DNA of 64,000 nucleotides from contig DFIS01000049.1 in NCBI GenBank assembly GCA_002372175.1, positions 78,569-142,568 of the forward strand, given 5' to 3'. Origin of the DNA: Solobacterium sp. UBA3691. Lineage in GTDB: Bacteria; Bacillota_I; Bacilli_A; Erysipelotrichales; Erysipelotrichaceae. This document shows positions 42,793 to 51,336 of the stretch, one piece after another. Position numbers and translations under genes: made by a program. How positions within the stretch are numbered: position 1 is the stretch's first letter; each line of letters opens with the position of its first letter. A model generated the notes under the pieces. It was given only the letters and a program-made list of their open reading frames with translations, did no database searches and was not told the origin of the DNA.

Positions 42793-44964
42793 ATGCGTCG
42801 AACCCGGCGTGCTCTTTCCGTCATATTTTTAAGTACATTAGCGGTAATGGTTTTAATTGCCTCTAATGTTTTTTTCGTCTCTGTATACAAGGTACATCTG
42901 CGCTCGGGAACAGACCTTTCTGCCTATGCGGATTCGGCCAACACGGTGCGGGAGACGACCAAAGCCCTGCGCGGAAACATCTATGACCGCAACGGTACGA
43001 TCATCGCCCAGGACAACAAGACATACAATATCATCTGTATTCTCGATCCCAACCGTCCGGCTCCGGAAGGCAAGATCGCTTACGTCAACGACAAGGAGGG
43101 CACGGCTGCAGCACTGTCACGGATACTGAAGATCGACTACGATACATGTCTTGGCTATCTGAAACAGAATGTATACCAGACCGAACTTGGCCTGGCCGGC
43201 AGAAACCTGTCGAAGGCAACGATGGAGGAGATCACAGCCCTGAATCTTCCCGGCATTGAGTTCACTGATTCCATTCAGCGTGTATATCCGCTGGGAACTT
43301 TTGCGTCCAACCTGATCGGTTTTGCGCAGTCTGATGAGACCGGTTCGACGATCGGACGGATGGGTGCTGAACTGTATCTGGAGAACTACCTCGGCGGTGT
43401 GGACGGCTACCGTATGTATCAGGCGGATAAGAACGGCTTTATTCTTCCCGGTATGCGTGAGGAAGTCGTCAGTGCTGTTAATGGCTACAATGTATATCTG
43501 ACCCTCGATCAGCAGATCCAGGAGACGCTTGAGGAATCCTTCCGGATGACCAATGATATCTTTGACGCATACCGTGTATGGGGCAGTGTCATGGAGATCA
43601 GCACCGGCAAGATCCTGGCCTGGGGTCAGTCACCGTCCTTTGATCCGAATACACTGGAGATCAGCGACTACAACAACTACGGTGCACAGCTTCCGTATGA
43701 ACCGGGATCAACGCTGAAGACATTTACCTATGCAGCAGCGATCAACGAGGGCGTATACGACGGCAATGCGAAGGTCTACGGCGGTCCGTACTGCTTCTCT
43801 GCCGATGAGAACAATAACCCCATACGTGTTGAATCCAACGGCTATGGCTGTATATATAATGCCGGACGTAAGAACTACGGCTGGGCTGACTATGACCACG
43901 GTATGATCTGGTCGGCGAATACGATCACTGCGGAAGTACAGAATACCCTGATCGATCCCGATACTCATCTTGGATACCTGAAGGATTTCGGCTTCTTCCA
44001 GCCTGTCATGACCGACGGTCTGCCGGAAGAGACCGGATATCTGAACTTTACCTGGCCGGCTGACAAGCTCTCACTGTGCTATGGACAGGGATCGACGGTA
44101 ACGATGCTGCAGATGCTGCAGGCATACAGTGCCATCTTCGGCAGCGGCAGTATGGTCAGACCGTACTTTATCGAATCGATCAGAGACGGATATGACAATA
44201 ACCGTGTGATCTATCAGGCAGAAACAAAGATCACCGGTACGCCGATCACCGAGGAAAGCGCCAAGGAGATCCAGCGTATCCTGTACCGTGTTATCAATGA
44301 AGATGACGGTACGGCAAGACACTACCGGATCCCTGAGACGACCCTGATGGGCAAGACAGGTACAGCCGAAGTTGCCATCAACGGCAACTATAATACCGGT
44401 ACGACGATCACTTCTGTCATGTGCGCGATGCCGGCAGATGACCCGCAGGTCATGGTCTACTACTGCTTTGAAGCACCGTATAACCCGAATGGTCAATACT
44501 ATACTTCACCGGTACAGAATCTGCTCAGGAAGACAGCGATGCGTCTTGGCTTTGCCAAAGCACCGGAAGTCGAAGAGCCGGCAGATGATGAAGAGACGGA
44601 AAGCGATGTCATCCATACCTTTGAGATGCCGAATGTGCTGAATCATACGGTTGCCTATGCCGAAGAGAAGCTTGGCACCACGGAGACAGAAGAGATCTAT
44701 CTCGGCACCGGCGACAGTATCATTGACCAGTATCCGCGGGCCGGAAGTATCATCTCTACAGGACAGAAAGTCTTCCTGCTTCTGGATACCAACAGTTTTA
44801 TCATGCCGGATATGACAGGATGGACACGAAAGGATGTGACCGGGCTCTGGTCGGTAACGCAGTTCGGCTTCAAGCTGACAGGAGAGGGTACCGTCAGCGA
44901 GCAGAGCATCCCGCCGGGAGCGACTGTAGCACGCGGTACAGAAATAGAAGTTGTCTTTAAATAA
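42793..44964 (+). CDS. Division-type penicillin-binding protein (class B) with PASTA domains
   Basis: The 723-residue protein has one N-terminal membrane helix, a dimerisation region (LRGNIYDRNGTIIAQDNKTYNI), and a transpeptidase domain with S306-T-L-K, S374-A-N and K521-T-G catalytic motifs. Two PASTA-type repeats follow from about 620 (MPNVLNHTVAYAEEKLG, MPDMTGWTRKDVTGLW). This is the FtsI/PBP2x or SpoVD type that cross-links septal peptidoglycan and is the target of beta-lactams. It starts 1 nt after ftsL. Confidence 0.93.
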   Translation: MRRTRRALSVIFLSTLAVMVLIASNVFFVSVYKVHLRSGTDLSAYADSANTVRETTKALRGNIYDRNGTIIAQDNKTYNIICILDPNRPAPEGKIAYVNDKEGTAAALSRILKIDYDTCLGYLKQNVYQTELGLAGRNLSKATMEEITALNLPGIEFTDSIQRVYPLGTFASNLIGFAQSDETGSTIGRMGAELYLENYLGGVDGYRMYQADKNGFILPGMREEVVSAVNGYNVYLTLDQQIQETLEESFRMTNDIFDAYRVWGSVMEISTGKILAWGQSPSFDPNTLEISDYNNYGAQLPYEPGSTLKTFTYAAAINEGVYDGNAKVYGGPYCFSADENNNPIRVESNGYGCIYNAGRKNYGWADYDHGMIWSANTITAEVQNTLIDPDTHLGYLKDFGFFQPVMTDGLPEETGYLNFTWPADKLSLCYGQGSTVTMLQMLQAYSAIFGSGSMVRPYFIESIRDGYDNNRVIYQAETKITGTPITEESAKEIQRILYRVINEDDGTARHYRIPETTLMGKTGTAEVAINGNYNTGTTITSVMCAMPADDPQVMVYYCFEAPYNPNGQYYTSPVQNLLRKTAMRLGFAKAPEVEEPADDEETESDVIHTFEMPNVLNHTVAYAEEKLGTTETEEIYLGTGDSIIDQYPRAGSIISTGQKVFLLLDTNSFIMPDMTGWTRKDVTGLWSVTQFGFKLTGEGTVSEQSIPPGATVARGTEIEVVFK

Positions 44965-45005
44965 CAATTAATATACAATAATGCAGGCTTAAAGGAGGGC
45001 AAGGT

Positions 45006-45965
45006 ATGGCAGTAAAACTGGTGATGGGATTTCTGATCTCTCTTGCATGTGTACTTGTACTGATGCCTCCTTTTATTGACTTCATGAAGCGGATCAGCTT
45101 TAACCAGACGGTCAGTGAATACGCATTGGATGAGTATAAGGAAAAAGCCAAGACACCGATCATGGGCGGTGTGATGTTCATTGTCGTACCAGTCGTGATC
45201 TCTCTGATGATGACAGAGAATCCGCTGGCAGATCTTGATCTGATGATCGTTCTGATCACATATGTCGGTTACGGACTCATCGGCTTTATCGATGATTTCC
45301 TGATTGCCGTCAAGCATGATAACGACGGTCTTCTGCCCCGGTACAAATTCCTCATGCAGGTCATCCTGGCACTGATCGTCTTTCTGCTCTACCGCAGTTC
45401 CGCAACGCTTGATGTCACGCTGCTCTTTACGAAAAAGAAGATCGATCTTGGCATCTTCTACATCCTGCTGATCCTGTTCATGTTTTCCGGTGCTTCAAAC
45501 GCAGTCAACCTGACTGACGGCATGGACGGGCTTGCTGCCGGCTGTGAGCTCTTCGCCCTGATTCCTTATCTGCTGTTTGCGATACGTCAGGGGAAGACAT
45601 CTATCGCGGTCTTTGTCGGCTGTATGCTCGGGGCGCTGATCGGCTATCTGCATTTCAATCTCAAACCTGCAAAGATCTTCATGGGTGATACCGGTTCCCT
45701 GGCGCTTGGCGCGGTGCTTGCGGCTCTGGCAATGGTGATGAAGGAGGAGCTGTCACTGATCATTATCGGCGGTGTCTTCGTCATCGAAACACTGTGTGTC
45801 ATGATCCAGATTGGTTCTGTCAAGCTCAGACATAAACGTGTTTTCCCGTATACACCGATACACTATGCGTTTACCGTAAAGGGAGTCCCGGAGGAAAAAG
45901 TCGTGCGTTACTTCTGGGTATGTGCGATTATTTGTGCAGTTATCGGCGGTTTTATCACTCTTTGA
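45006..45965 (+). CDS. mraY: Phospho-MurNAc-pentapeptide transferase
   Basis: The 319-residue protein has about ten membrane helices and the MraY active-site motifs: TPIMGGVMFI, IGFIDDFLIAVKHDN, NLTDGMDGLAAG and IFMGDTGSLALGAVLAALA, and a HHAF-like CVMIQIGSVKLRHKRVFPYTPIHYAF. It makes lipid I from UDP-MurNAc-pentapeptide and undecaprenyl phosphate. A strong AAGGAGGG ribosome-binding site precedes it. The rest of a classical dcw cluster (murD, ftsW, murG, ftsZ) does not follow here. Confidence 0.96.
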   Translation: MAVKLVMGFLISLACVLVLMPPFIDFMKRISFNQTVSEYALDEYKEKAKTPIMGGVMFIVVPVVISLMMTENPLADLDLMIVLITYVGYGLIGFIDDFLIAVKHDNDGLLPRYKFLMQVILALIVFLLYRSSATLDVTLLFTKKKIDLGIFYILLILFMFSGASNAVNLTDGMDGLAAGCELFALIPYLLFAIRQGKTSIAVFVGCMLGALIGYLHFNLKPAKIFMGDTGSLALGAVLAALAMVMKEELSLIIIGGVFVIETLCVMIQIGSVKLRHKRVFPYTPIHYAFTVKGVPEEKVVRYFWVCAIICAVIGGFITL

Positions 45966-45995
45966 TGATTTTTATTCGTTATTGATCTGGTTTTT

Positions 45996-46004
45996 TGTTA
46001 TAAT
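45996..46004 (+). promoter_or_regulatory. Extended -10 promoter before comN
   Basis: TGT-TATAAT (hexamer 45999-46004) lies 25 nt before the ATG at 46029, with AAGG in the leader. It starts the comN-secDF unit. Confidence 0.6.
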
Positions 46005-46028
46005 CTTATTTTGCATAAGGTTAATGTA

Positions 46029-46316
46029 ATGGAAAACAGATTTTTTAATATCAACGATACCGAAGTTCAGATGACGATGGTCGTCAAACTACATCAGCTG
46101 CAGAGAGATGGCCTGCCGTCTCTGACATACAGGAATCTTGAAGATTATCTGCAGTATGCACTGTGGCGGGACAGGTATCCGAAACAGCTTCATACAGCAG
46201 TTGACGATGTTCTCTCAGTGACGGCGGGGGATATCGTACAGTTTCTCAGCCGTCAGGCCATCGTTGATGGAAGCCGCATGGATCTTGAGGACTTTGCGGA
46301 TCTGATTGGGGGATAG
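46029..46316 (+). CDS. ComN-like post-transcriptional regulator
   Basis: The 95-residue protein has the pattern of the ComN (YrzD, Pfam post-transcriptional regulator) family: VVKLHQLQRDGLPSLTYRNLEDYLQYALWRDRYPKQLHTAVDDVLSVTAGDIVQFLSRQAIVDG. In Bacillus the comN gene lies near secDF and affects the comE mRNA; here secDF starts 7 nt downstream, keeping the neighbourhood. The ATG at 46029 was chosen; a TTG at 46011 is possible but poorly placed next to the promoter. Confidence 0.8.
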   Translation: MENRFFNINDTEVQMTMVVKLHQLQRDGLPSLTYRNLEDYLQYALWRDRYPKQLHTAVDDVLSVTAGDIVQFLSRQAIVDGSRMDLEDFADLIGG

Positions 46317-46323
46317 CAGTGAT

Positions 46324-48606
46324 ATGAAAACAAAGAAAAACGGATTGTATTGGCTCTGTGCTGCGGTAGCGGTGATCGCCGTTCTGGTAGCTTCTACCTG
46401 GGGCTATATCCAGAATCATCTGAATCTGGGTCTGGATCTGCGCGGCGGTTTTGAGATCCTTTACGAAGTGACACCGCTCAATGAAGGCGGAAGTATTGAC
46501 ATGACAGCCGTGACCAACAGTATTCAGAAGAGGGTCAACGTGCTTGGTGTCAATGAGCCGCAGATCACAGTCGAAGGCGACAACCGTGTCAGAGTACAGC
46601 TGGCCGGTGTCAGTGACCAGGAATCTGCACGTGAGATGCTTGGTACGACAGCCAACCTGACATTCCGTGATATTAATGATAACGAACTGGCAGATGCTTC
46701 GCTGGTAGCGGAGGGCGGTGCTTCTCTGGCATATCAGGACGGCCGTCCGATCGTTTCCCTGAAGATCAGTGATCCCGACAAGTTCGGTGAGATCACCAAA
46801 ACGGTTGCGGCCAAAGGTACCGGACAGAATCTGATGGTCATCTGGTTGGACTATGAGGAAGGGGATTCCTACGCTGCGGAAGCTGCCAAGGCAGCAGCCG
46901 GCGAGGAAGCAAAATACATCTCAGCTGCTTCGGTCAACTTTGAGATCAACGGTGACTGTATCATCCAGGGCAGTTTTACGGAGACAGAAGCCAGAACTCT
47001 GGCCAACCTGATCAATTCCGGATCGCTGCCGGTCAAGATGACAGAGATCAGTTCCAATGTTGTTTCTGCACAGTATGGTAATGATGCACTGCAGAAGACA
47101 GGCATGGCAGGTATTGTCGGTGTGCTCGCCGTCATCCTGTTCATGATCTGGCAGTTCCGCGTTCCCGGTGTGATTGCGGGTGTCATGCTGGTGGCATATA
47201 TCTGGATCATCTTCATGCTGTATGCGCTGATGGGTGCGGTATTCACACTGCCCGGTATCGGTGCTCTCGTGCTTGGTGTCGGTATGACTGTCGATGCCAA
47301 TATCATTACTTATGAGCGTATCAAGCAGGAATTATATAAGGGTCATCCGATCCGGGCGGCGGTCAGTGAAGGACAGAAGCTGTCATTCTCTTCGATCTTT
47401 GATGCCCAGTTCACGACCCTGCTGGCTGCTTTGATCATGTATATCTGGGGCAATGGTGCTGTCAAGGGCTTTGCGACAATGCTGATCATGACAGTCGTCA
47501 TGACCCTGATCGTCAACGTTGCATTAAGCCGTACGATGCTGAATCTGCTGGTCAATTCCGGTGTCTGTGACGGTCATCCCGAATGGTTCGGTGTAAAGAA
47601 GACCAATATTCCTGATCTTGCAAAGGGTGAGGAACAGTTCTACTTCGGACATAAGAGCCATGATTATCTGGGTATTGCCAAGTATACGATCATAGGTGCC
47701 TGTGCAGTTATCGGTATTGCCTTACTGATGTCTGTTGTCAACGGTGTCAGAGGCGCAGGCTTCATGAACCTCGGTATCGACTTTGCCAGCGGTACCAAGC
47801 TGACGATCTCCTCGGAGACACAGCCTGTAAATACAGAAGATGTTTCTGCAGTTCTGGAAGACCTTGGTTTCTCCGGCTTCAGCTATCAGTCCGCAGGTGA
47901 CAATGTCATCTATGCGACAACTAAGGAAGCAGTTTCCACTGAACAGCTCTCTGAGATCAAGACGGTCTTCACCGAGAAGTACGGAACGGAACCCGGTGAC
48001 AACATTGTTACACCTGTTGTCGGCCGTGAGCTTGTCCGCAATGCGGTGATCCTGACGATCGTTGCCTGGATAGCAATGCTGGCATACATTGCCTTCCGTT
48101 ACGAGTGGGATTATTCGGTTAGCTGTCTGGTGGCGCTGATCCACGATGTCCTGATCACGCTGTCTGCCTTTGCGATCCTGCGTCTGGAAGTGAATATCGA
48201 ACTGATCTCCGTCTTACTGACGATCATCGGTTATTCCATAAACAACTCGATCGTTGTCTTTGACAGAGTCAGAGAAACGATGAGTACGGTAACAGGCAGA
48301 GTCACTCCTGAAAGATACAGAGATATCGTCAACGGTTCTCTTGACAAGACCCTGATGATGTCACTGCTGAGCTCTGTCACCACGATCCTGCCGATCATCT
48401 TCCTGCTTCTGATGGGTTCCCGTTCGATCTTTACATTTACATTCTCGATGTTTATCGGTATGATCGCCGGTACCCTGAGTTCCATGTTCCTGGCGCCGAC
48501 GGTATGGTACTGGATCCGTACGCACTATGAACCGAAGAAGAAAGAGAAGAAAAAAGTAAAGAAAGAAGCTCTTGACGAGTATACCTTCAAAGGAATCAAT
48601 GCCTGA
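46324..48606 (+). CDS. secDF: Fused protein-export membrane protein SecDF
   Basis: The 760-residue protein is a SecD-SecF fusion with twelve membrane helices. The SecD half has LNLGLDLRGGFEILYEV, the P1 head and GVLAVILFMIWQFRVPG with VLGVGMTVDANIITYERIKQE. The SecF half has NLGIDFASGTKLTIS and SVLLTIIGYSINNSIVVFDRVRE. It uses the proton gradient to assist late Sec translocation. An in-frame TTG at 46306 is possible but overlaps comN. A terminator follows. Confidence 0.96.
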   Translation: MKTKKNGLYWLCAAVAVIAVLVASTWGYIQNHLNLGLDLRGGFEILYEVTPLNEGGSIDMTAVTNSIQKRVNVLGVNEPQITVEGDNRVRVQLAGVSDQESAREMLGTTANLTFRDINDNELADASLVAEGGASLAYQDGRPIVSLKISDPDKFGEITKTVAAKGTGQNLMVIWLDYEEGDSYAAEAAKAAAGEEAKYISAASVNFEINGDCIIQGSFTETEARTLANLINSGSLPVKMTEISSNVVSAQYGNDALQKTGMAGIVGVLAVILFMIWQFRVPGVIAGVMLVAYIWIIFMLYALMGAVFTLPGIGALVLGVGMTVDANIITYERIKQELYKGHPIRAAVSEGQKLSFSSIFDAQFTTLLAALIMYIWGNGAVKGFATMLIMTVVMTLIVNVALSRTMLNLLVNSGVCDGHPEWFGVKKTNIPDLAKGEEQFYFGHKSHDYLGIAKYTIIGACAVIGIALLMSVVNGVRGAGFMNLGIDFASGTKLTISSETQPVNTEDVSAVLEDLGFSGFSYQSAGDNVIYATTKEAVSTEQLSEIKTVFTEKYGTEPGDNIVTPVVGRELVRNAVILTIVAWIAMLAYIAFRYEWDYSVSCLVALIHDVLITLSAFAILRLEVNIELISVLLTIIGYSINNSIVVFDRVRETMSTVTGRVTPERYRDIVNGSLDKTLMMSLLSSVTTILPIIFLLLMGSRSIFTFTFSMFIGMIAGTLSSMFLAPTVWYWIRTHYEPKKKEKKKVKKEALDEYTFKGINA

Positions 48607-48610
48607 TCCA

Positions 48611-48636
48611 AAAAGAAGTGAGAAATCACTTCTTTT
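48611..48636 (+). terminator. Intrinsic terminator after secDF
   Basis: A perfect 11-bp stem (AAAAGAAGTGA with TCACTTCTTTT) carries a GAAA loop and continues into a T-rich stretch. Confidence 0.8.
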
Positions 48637-48677
48637 CTTCAGAACAGACATCCGTGATAACATATAACTGGTAAATT

Positions 48678-50024
48678 ATGGAATATCAGGAAATCAGAAA
48701 TATATATAAAAACTTCTATTACCGCGATTTTGAGATATATGAAGACAGTGAGGAGATCCAGATCATCTTTGATTTTGAGATCGAGGGACTGTCGCACTTT
48801 AATCCGGTATTCATTCTGCCGAAGCCGAAAGACGGCAGGAGTGTTACGGAACTGAAGGACTTCCGGGAAGCAGCTTTTTCGCTTGGTCTTGTGGAACTGA
48901 TCTCGTACTGGAAGATCGCCTGTCCCGAATATGTAACGGTGGAGTGCGGATCTCTTGATGAGGAGCAGATCTCCTGGTGGAAGAAACTGTACTACTACGG
49001 GCTCAGGGATTTCTTTGAGCGCAATCATATCGCCGAGAGTGAAGAGAGCTTCATGAAACTCTCTTCATCCGGACAGAAGATCACCGGCAGAGAGGATACG
49101 GCTGATTACAGCGGCAACCTGATCCCTGTAGGCGGCGGTAAGGATTCCTTTGTGACACTTGATCTTTTAAAGGATATGCGCAGTGACAACAAGGTCTTTA
49201 TCATCAACAGTATACGCAGTGCTCTGAACAGTGCGGAAGCTGCCGGGTATACCGGGGAGGATCTGATCGTTGCCAGCCGCTCTCTGGACCCCCGTATGCT
49301 TCAATTCAACAAGGAGGGGTATCTGAACGGAGAAACACCGTTTTCGGCTTTGACAGCCTTTTCTGCACTTCTGACGGCTATCGTATACAAAAAGAAGTAT
49401 ATCTGTTTATCCAATGAAGAGAATACAGACGAAAGTACTGTCAGTAAGCTCTACAGTAAGACACTGACATTTGAGTCTGATTTTGAAGAATATACAAAGA
49501 AGTATCTGACCGATAAGGTATATTACTTCTCGCTGTTAAGACCGCTGCTGGAGCTGCAGATCACCGGTATCTTTGCCGGTCTGCCGAAGTATCACAGTGT
49601 CTTCCGCAGCTGCGGTGTCGGGCAGAAGGAAGGCGTATGGTGCGGTCATTGTGCGAGATGTCTGCTTGTGGCGGTCATGCTCAGCGGCTATCTTCGCAAT
49701 GAACAGATCAGCGAGATCTTCGGAAGGGATATCCTGAACGATATGGATATGCTCGGACTGTTCGAACAGCTGACAGGCATGCAGGATCATGATCCCTGTA
49801 CATGCACAGGCACCGGGGAAGAAGTGAATCTTGCGGTAAACATGTATCTGCGCCGGGCCGAAGCAGAAGATCTGCCGGTACCCGCGCTGTATCAGGCATA
49901 CAGAAATACACCGTATTATACATATTACAGGGACAGAAGACCCGATCTGCACAGATACAGCACACAGAACAATCTGCCTGCTGAATATGAGATGATCGTC
50001 AGGAAAAGAATACAGGAGCTATAA
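48678..50024 (+). CDS. murL: UDP-MurNAc-L-Ala-L-Glu epimerase (MurL-like)
   Basis: The 448-residue protein has the ATP-pyrophosphatase-like loop LIPVGGGKDSFVTLDLL (GGGKDS at 152-157), LNGETPFSALTAFSALLT, a LSNEENTDESTVSKLYSKTLTFESDFEEY block, YFSLLRPLLELQITGIFA and a Cys cluster WCGHCARCLL. I recognise this combination as the MurL family. MurL uses ATP to epimerise the terminal L-Glu of UDP-MurNAc-L-Ala-L-Glu to D-Glu. The next gene is a Mur ligase 1 nt downstream, matching the known murD2-murL pairing. The ATG has only a weak upstream site; TATAAC ends 9 nt before it. Confidence 0.82.
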   Translation: MEYQEIRNIYKNFYYRDFEIYEDSEEIQIIFDFEIEGLSHFNPVFILPKPKDGRSVTELKDFREAAFSLGLVELISYWKIACPEYVTVECGSLDEEQISWWKKLYYYGLRDFFERNHIAESEESFMKLSSSGQKITGREDTADYSGNLIPVGGGKDSFVTLDLLKDMRSDNKVFIINSIRSALNSAEAAGYTGEDLIVASRSLDPRMLQFNKEGYLNGETPFSALTAFSALLTAIVYKKKYICLSNEENTDESTVSKLYSKTLTFESDFEEYTKKYLTDKVYYFSLLRPLLELQITGIFAGLPKYHSVFRSCGVGQKEGVWCGHCARCLLVAVMLSGYLRNEQISEIFGRDILNDMDMLGLFEQLTGMQDHDPCTCTGTGEEVNLAVNMYLRRAEAEDLPVPALYQAYRNTPYYTYYRDRRPDLHRYSTQNNLPAEYEMIVRKRIQEL

Positions 50025-50025
50025 C

Positions 50026-51336
50026 ATGAAAAAGTGGCTTGAAGAATTTGAAGGCAGGAAGATCCTGATCTGGGGCTTTGGTCTGGAAGGACGAAGCACG
50101 TACAGATTCATCCGCAGGATCCTTCCCGAACAGGAAGTGACGATTGCGGAGAGCAGAAAGCGCGGAAGCGAAGGTCTGCAGAAACTGAAGGATGAATGTA
50201 CGCATGTACAGGTGATCTTTGAGGATGAGATCGTTCCGGAAAACTATGATGTGATCATGAAATCACCCGGTATCGTTCTGCCGGAGGGATTCCCGCTCTC
50301 AAACGTGAACGGTCAGGCACCGCTGTTTCTGAAGCATTACCGCAGACAGACCGTCGGTGTTACCGGAACCAAGGGAAAAAGCACGACGACATCTCTGGTC
50401 AAGGCAGTACTCGCGCAGAAATATCCCGTGCATCTTGTCGGCAATATCGGCTATCCGTGCTTTGACGTGATCGAAGACATGGAGAACGGCGACATGGCGG
50501 CTTTTGAGATCTCCTGTCATCAGCTGGAATACTCATCATATTCACCGTATATCGCTGTATATCTGAACCTCTTTGAGGAACATCTTGATCATTACGGAAG
50601 CTTTGCGAAATACGGACAGGCAAAGGACCAGATCTTCCTTCATCAGGAAGACGGTGATCTGCTGGTGATCGGTGAAGCGATTGCCGAAAGAGCTGCCGGA
50701 CATGCCAATACGGTCATCCTGGGCAGGGAAGTACGGGCAGAAGGTCATACCCTGTATGATGGTGAACGTGTACTGGAGATCAGGGACTGTGCCTTGATCG
50801 GTGATCACAATTATATGAACATGGCGGCGGTATATCATATTGCCGGCGTACTGGGGATCAGCGATGAGCAGTTTCTGAGGGCGGTCAGGGAATTTCAGCC
50901 TCTGCATCACCGCCTGGAGGATATCGGCGAAAAAGACGGTATCCGCTTTGTGAATGATTCGATCAGTACGATCGGACCTTCCTGTATCCAGGCCCTGAAG
51001 GCACTGCCGGAAACGGGATCGGTGCTGATCGGCGGTATGGACCGCGGCATCGACTACAGTGATCTTGAAGAATATCTGCTGACCAGAAAAGATCTGGAAG
51101 TGATCTTCATGTACAGTACCGGCAGAAGAGTGCTGGAGGAACTGAAGGCTGATACGGATATATCGGGATATCATTTTCACTATGCCGAAGATCTGCAGAA
51201 AGCAGTAGATCTTGCCAGACACCTCACACCGAAGGGAAAGATCTGTCTGTTATCACCGGCAGCCAGTTCCTACGATCACTTCAAGAACTTTGAAGAGCGC
51301 GGTGAGATCTTCGGAAAACTGGCTCTGGGATCATGA
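50026..51336 (+). CDS. MurD-type ligase, probably L-Glu-adding MurD2
   Basis: The 436-residue protein is a Mur ligase. It has IWGFGLEGRSTYRFI at the N-terminus, the ATP loop TGTKGKST at 113-120, AAFEISCHQLEYSSYSPYIAVYLNLFEEHLDHYGS, and the C-terminal domain with FVNDSISTIGPSCIQALKAL and SPAASSYDHFKNFEERGEIF. The last block is typical of MurD. Its coupling with murL suggests MurD2, which adds L-Glu to UDP-MurNAc-L-Ala before epimerisation. Classical MurD (D-Glu) activity cannot be excluded by sequence reading. recJ overlaps its end by 4 nt. Confidence 0.8.
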   Translation: MKKWLEEFEGRKILIWGFGLEGRSTYRFIRRILPEQEVTIAESRKRGSEGLQKLKDECTHVQVIFEDEIVPENYDVIMKSPGIVLPEGFPLSNVNGQAPLFLKHYRRQTVGVTGTKGKSTTTSLVKAVLAQKYPVHLVGNIGYPCFDVIEDMENGDMAAFEISCHQLEYSSYSPYIAVYLNLFEEHLDHYGSFAKYGQAKDQIFLHQEDGDLLVIGEAIAERAAGHANTVILGREVRAEGHTLYDGERVLEIRDCALIGDHNYMNMAAVYHIAGVLGISDEQFLRAVREFQPLHHRLEDIGEKDGIRFVNDSISTIGPSCIQALKALPETGSVLIGGMDRGIDYSDLEEYLLTRKDLEVIFMYSTGRRVLEELKADTDISGYHFHYAEDLQKAVDLARHLTPKGKICLLSPAASSYDHFKNFEERGEIFGKLALGS

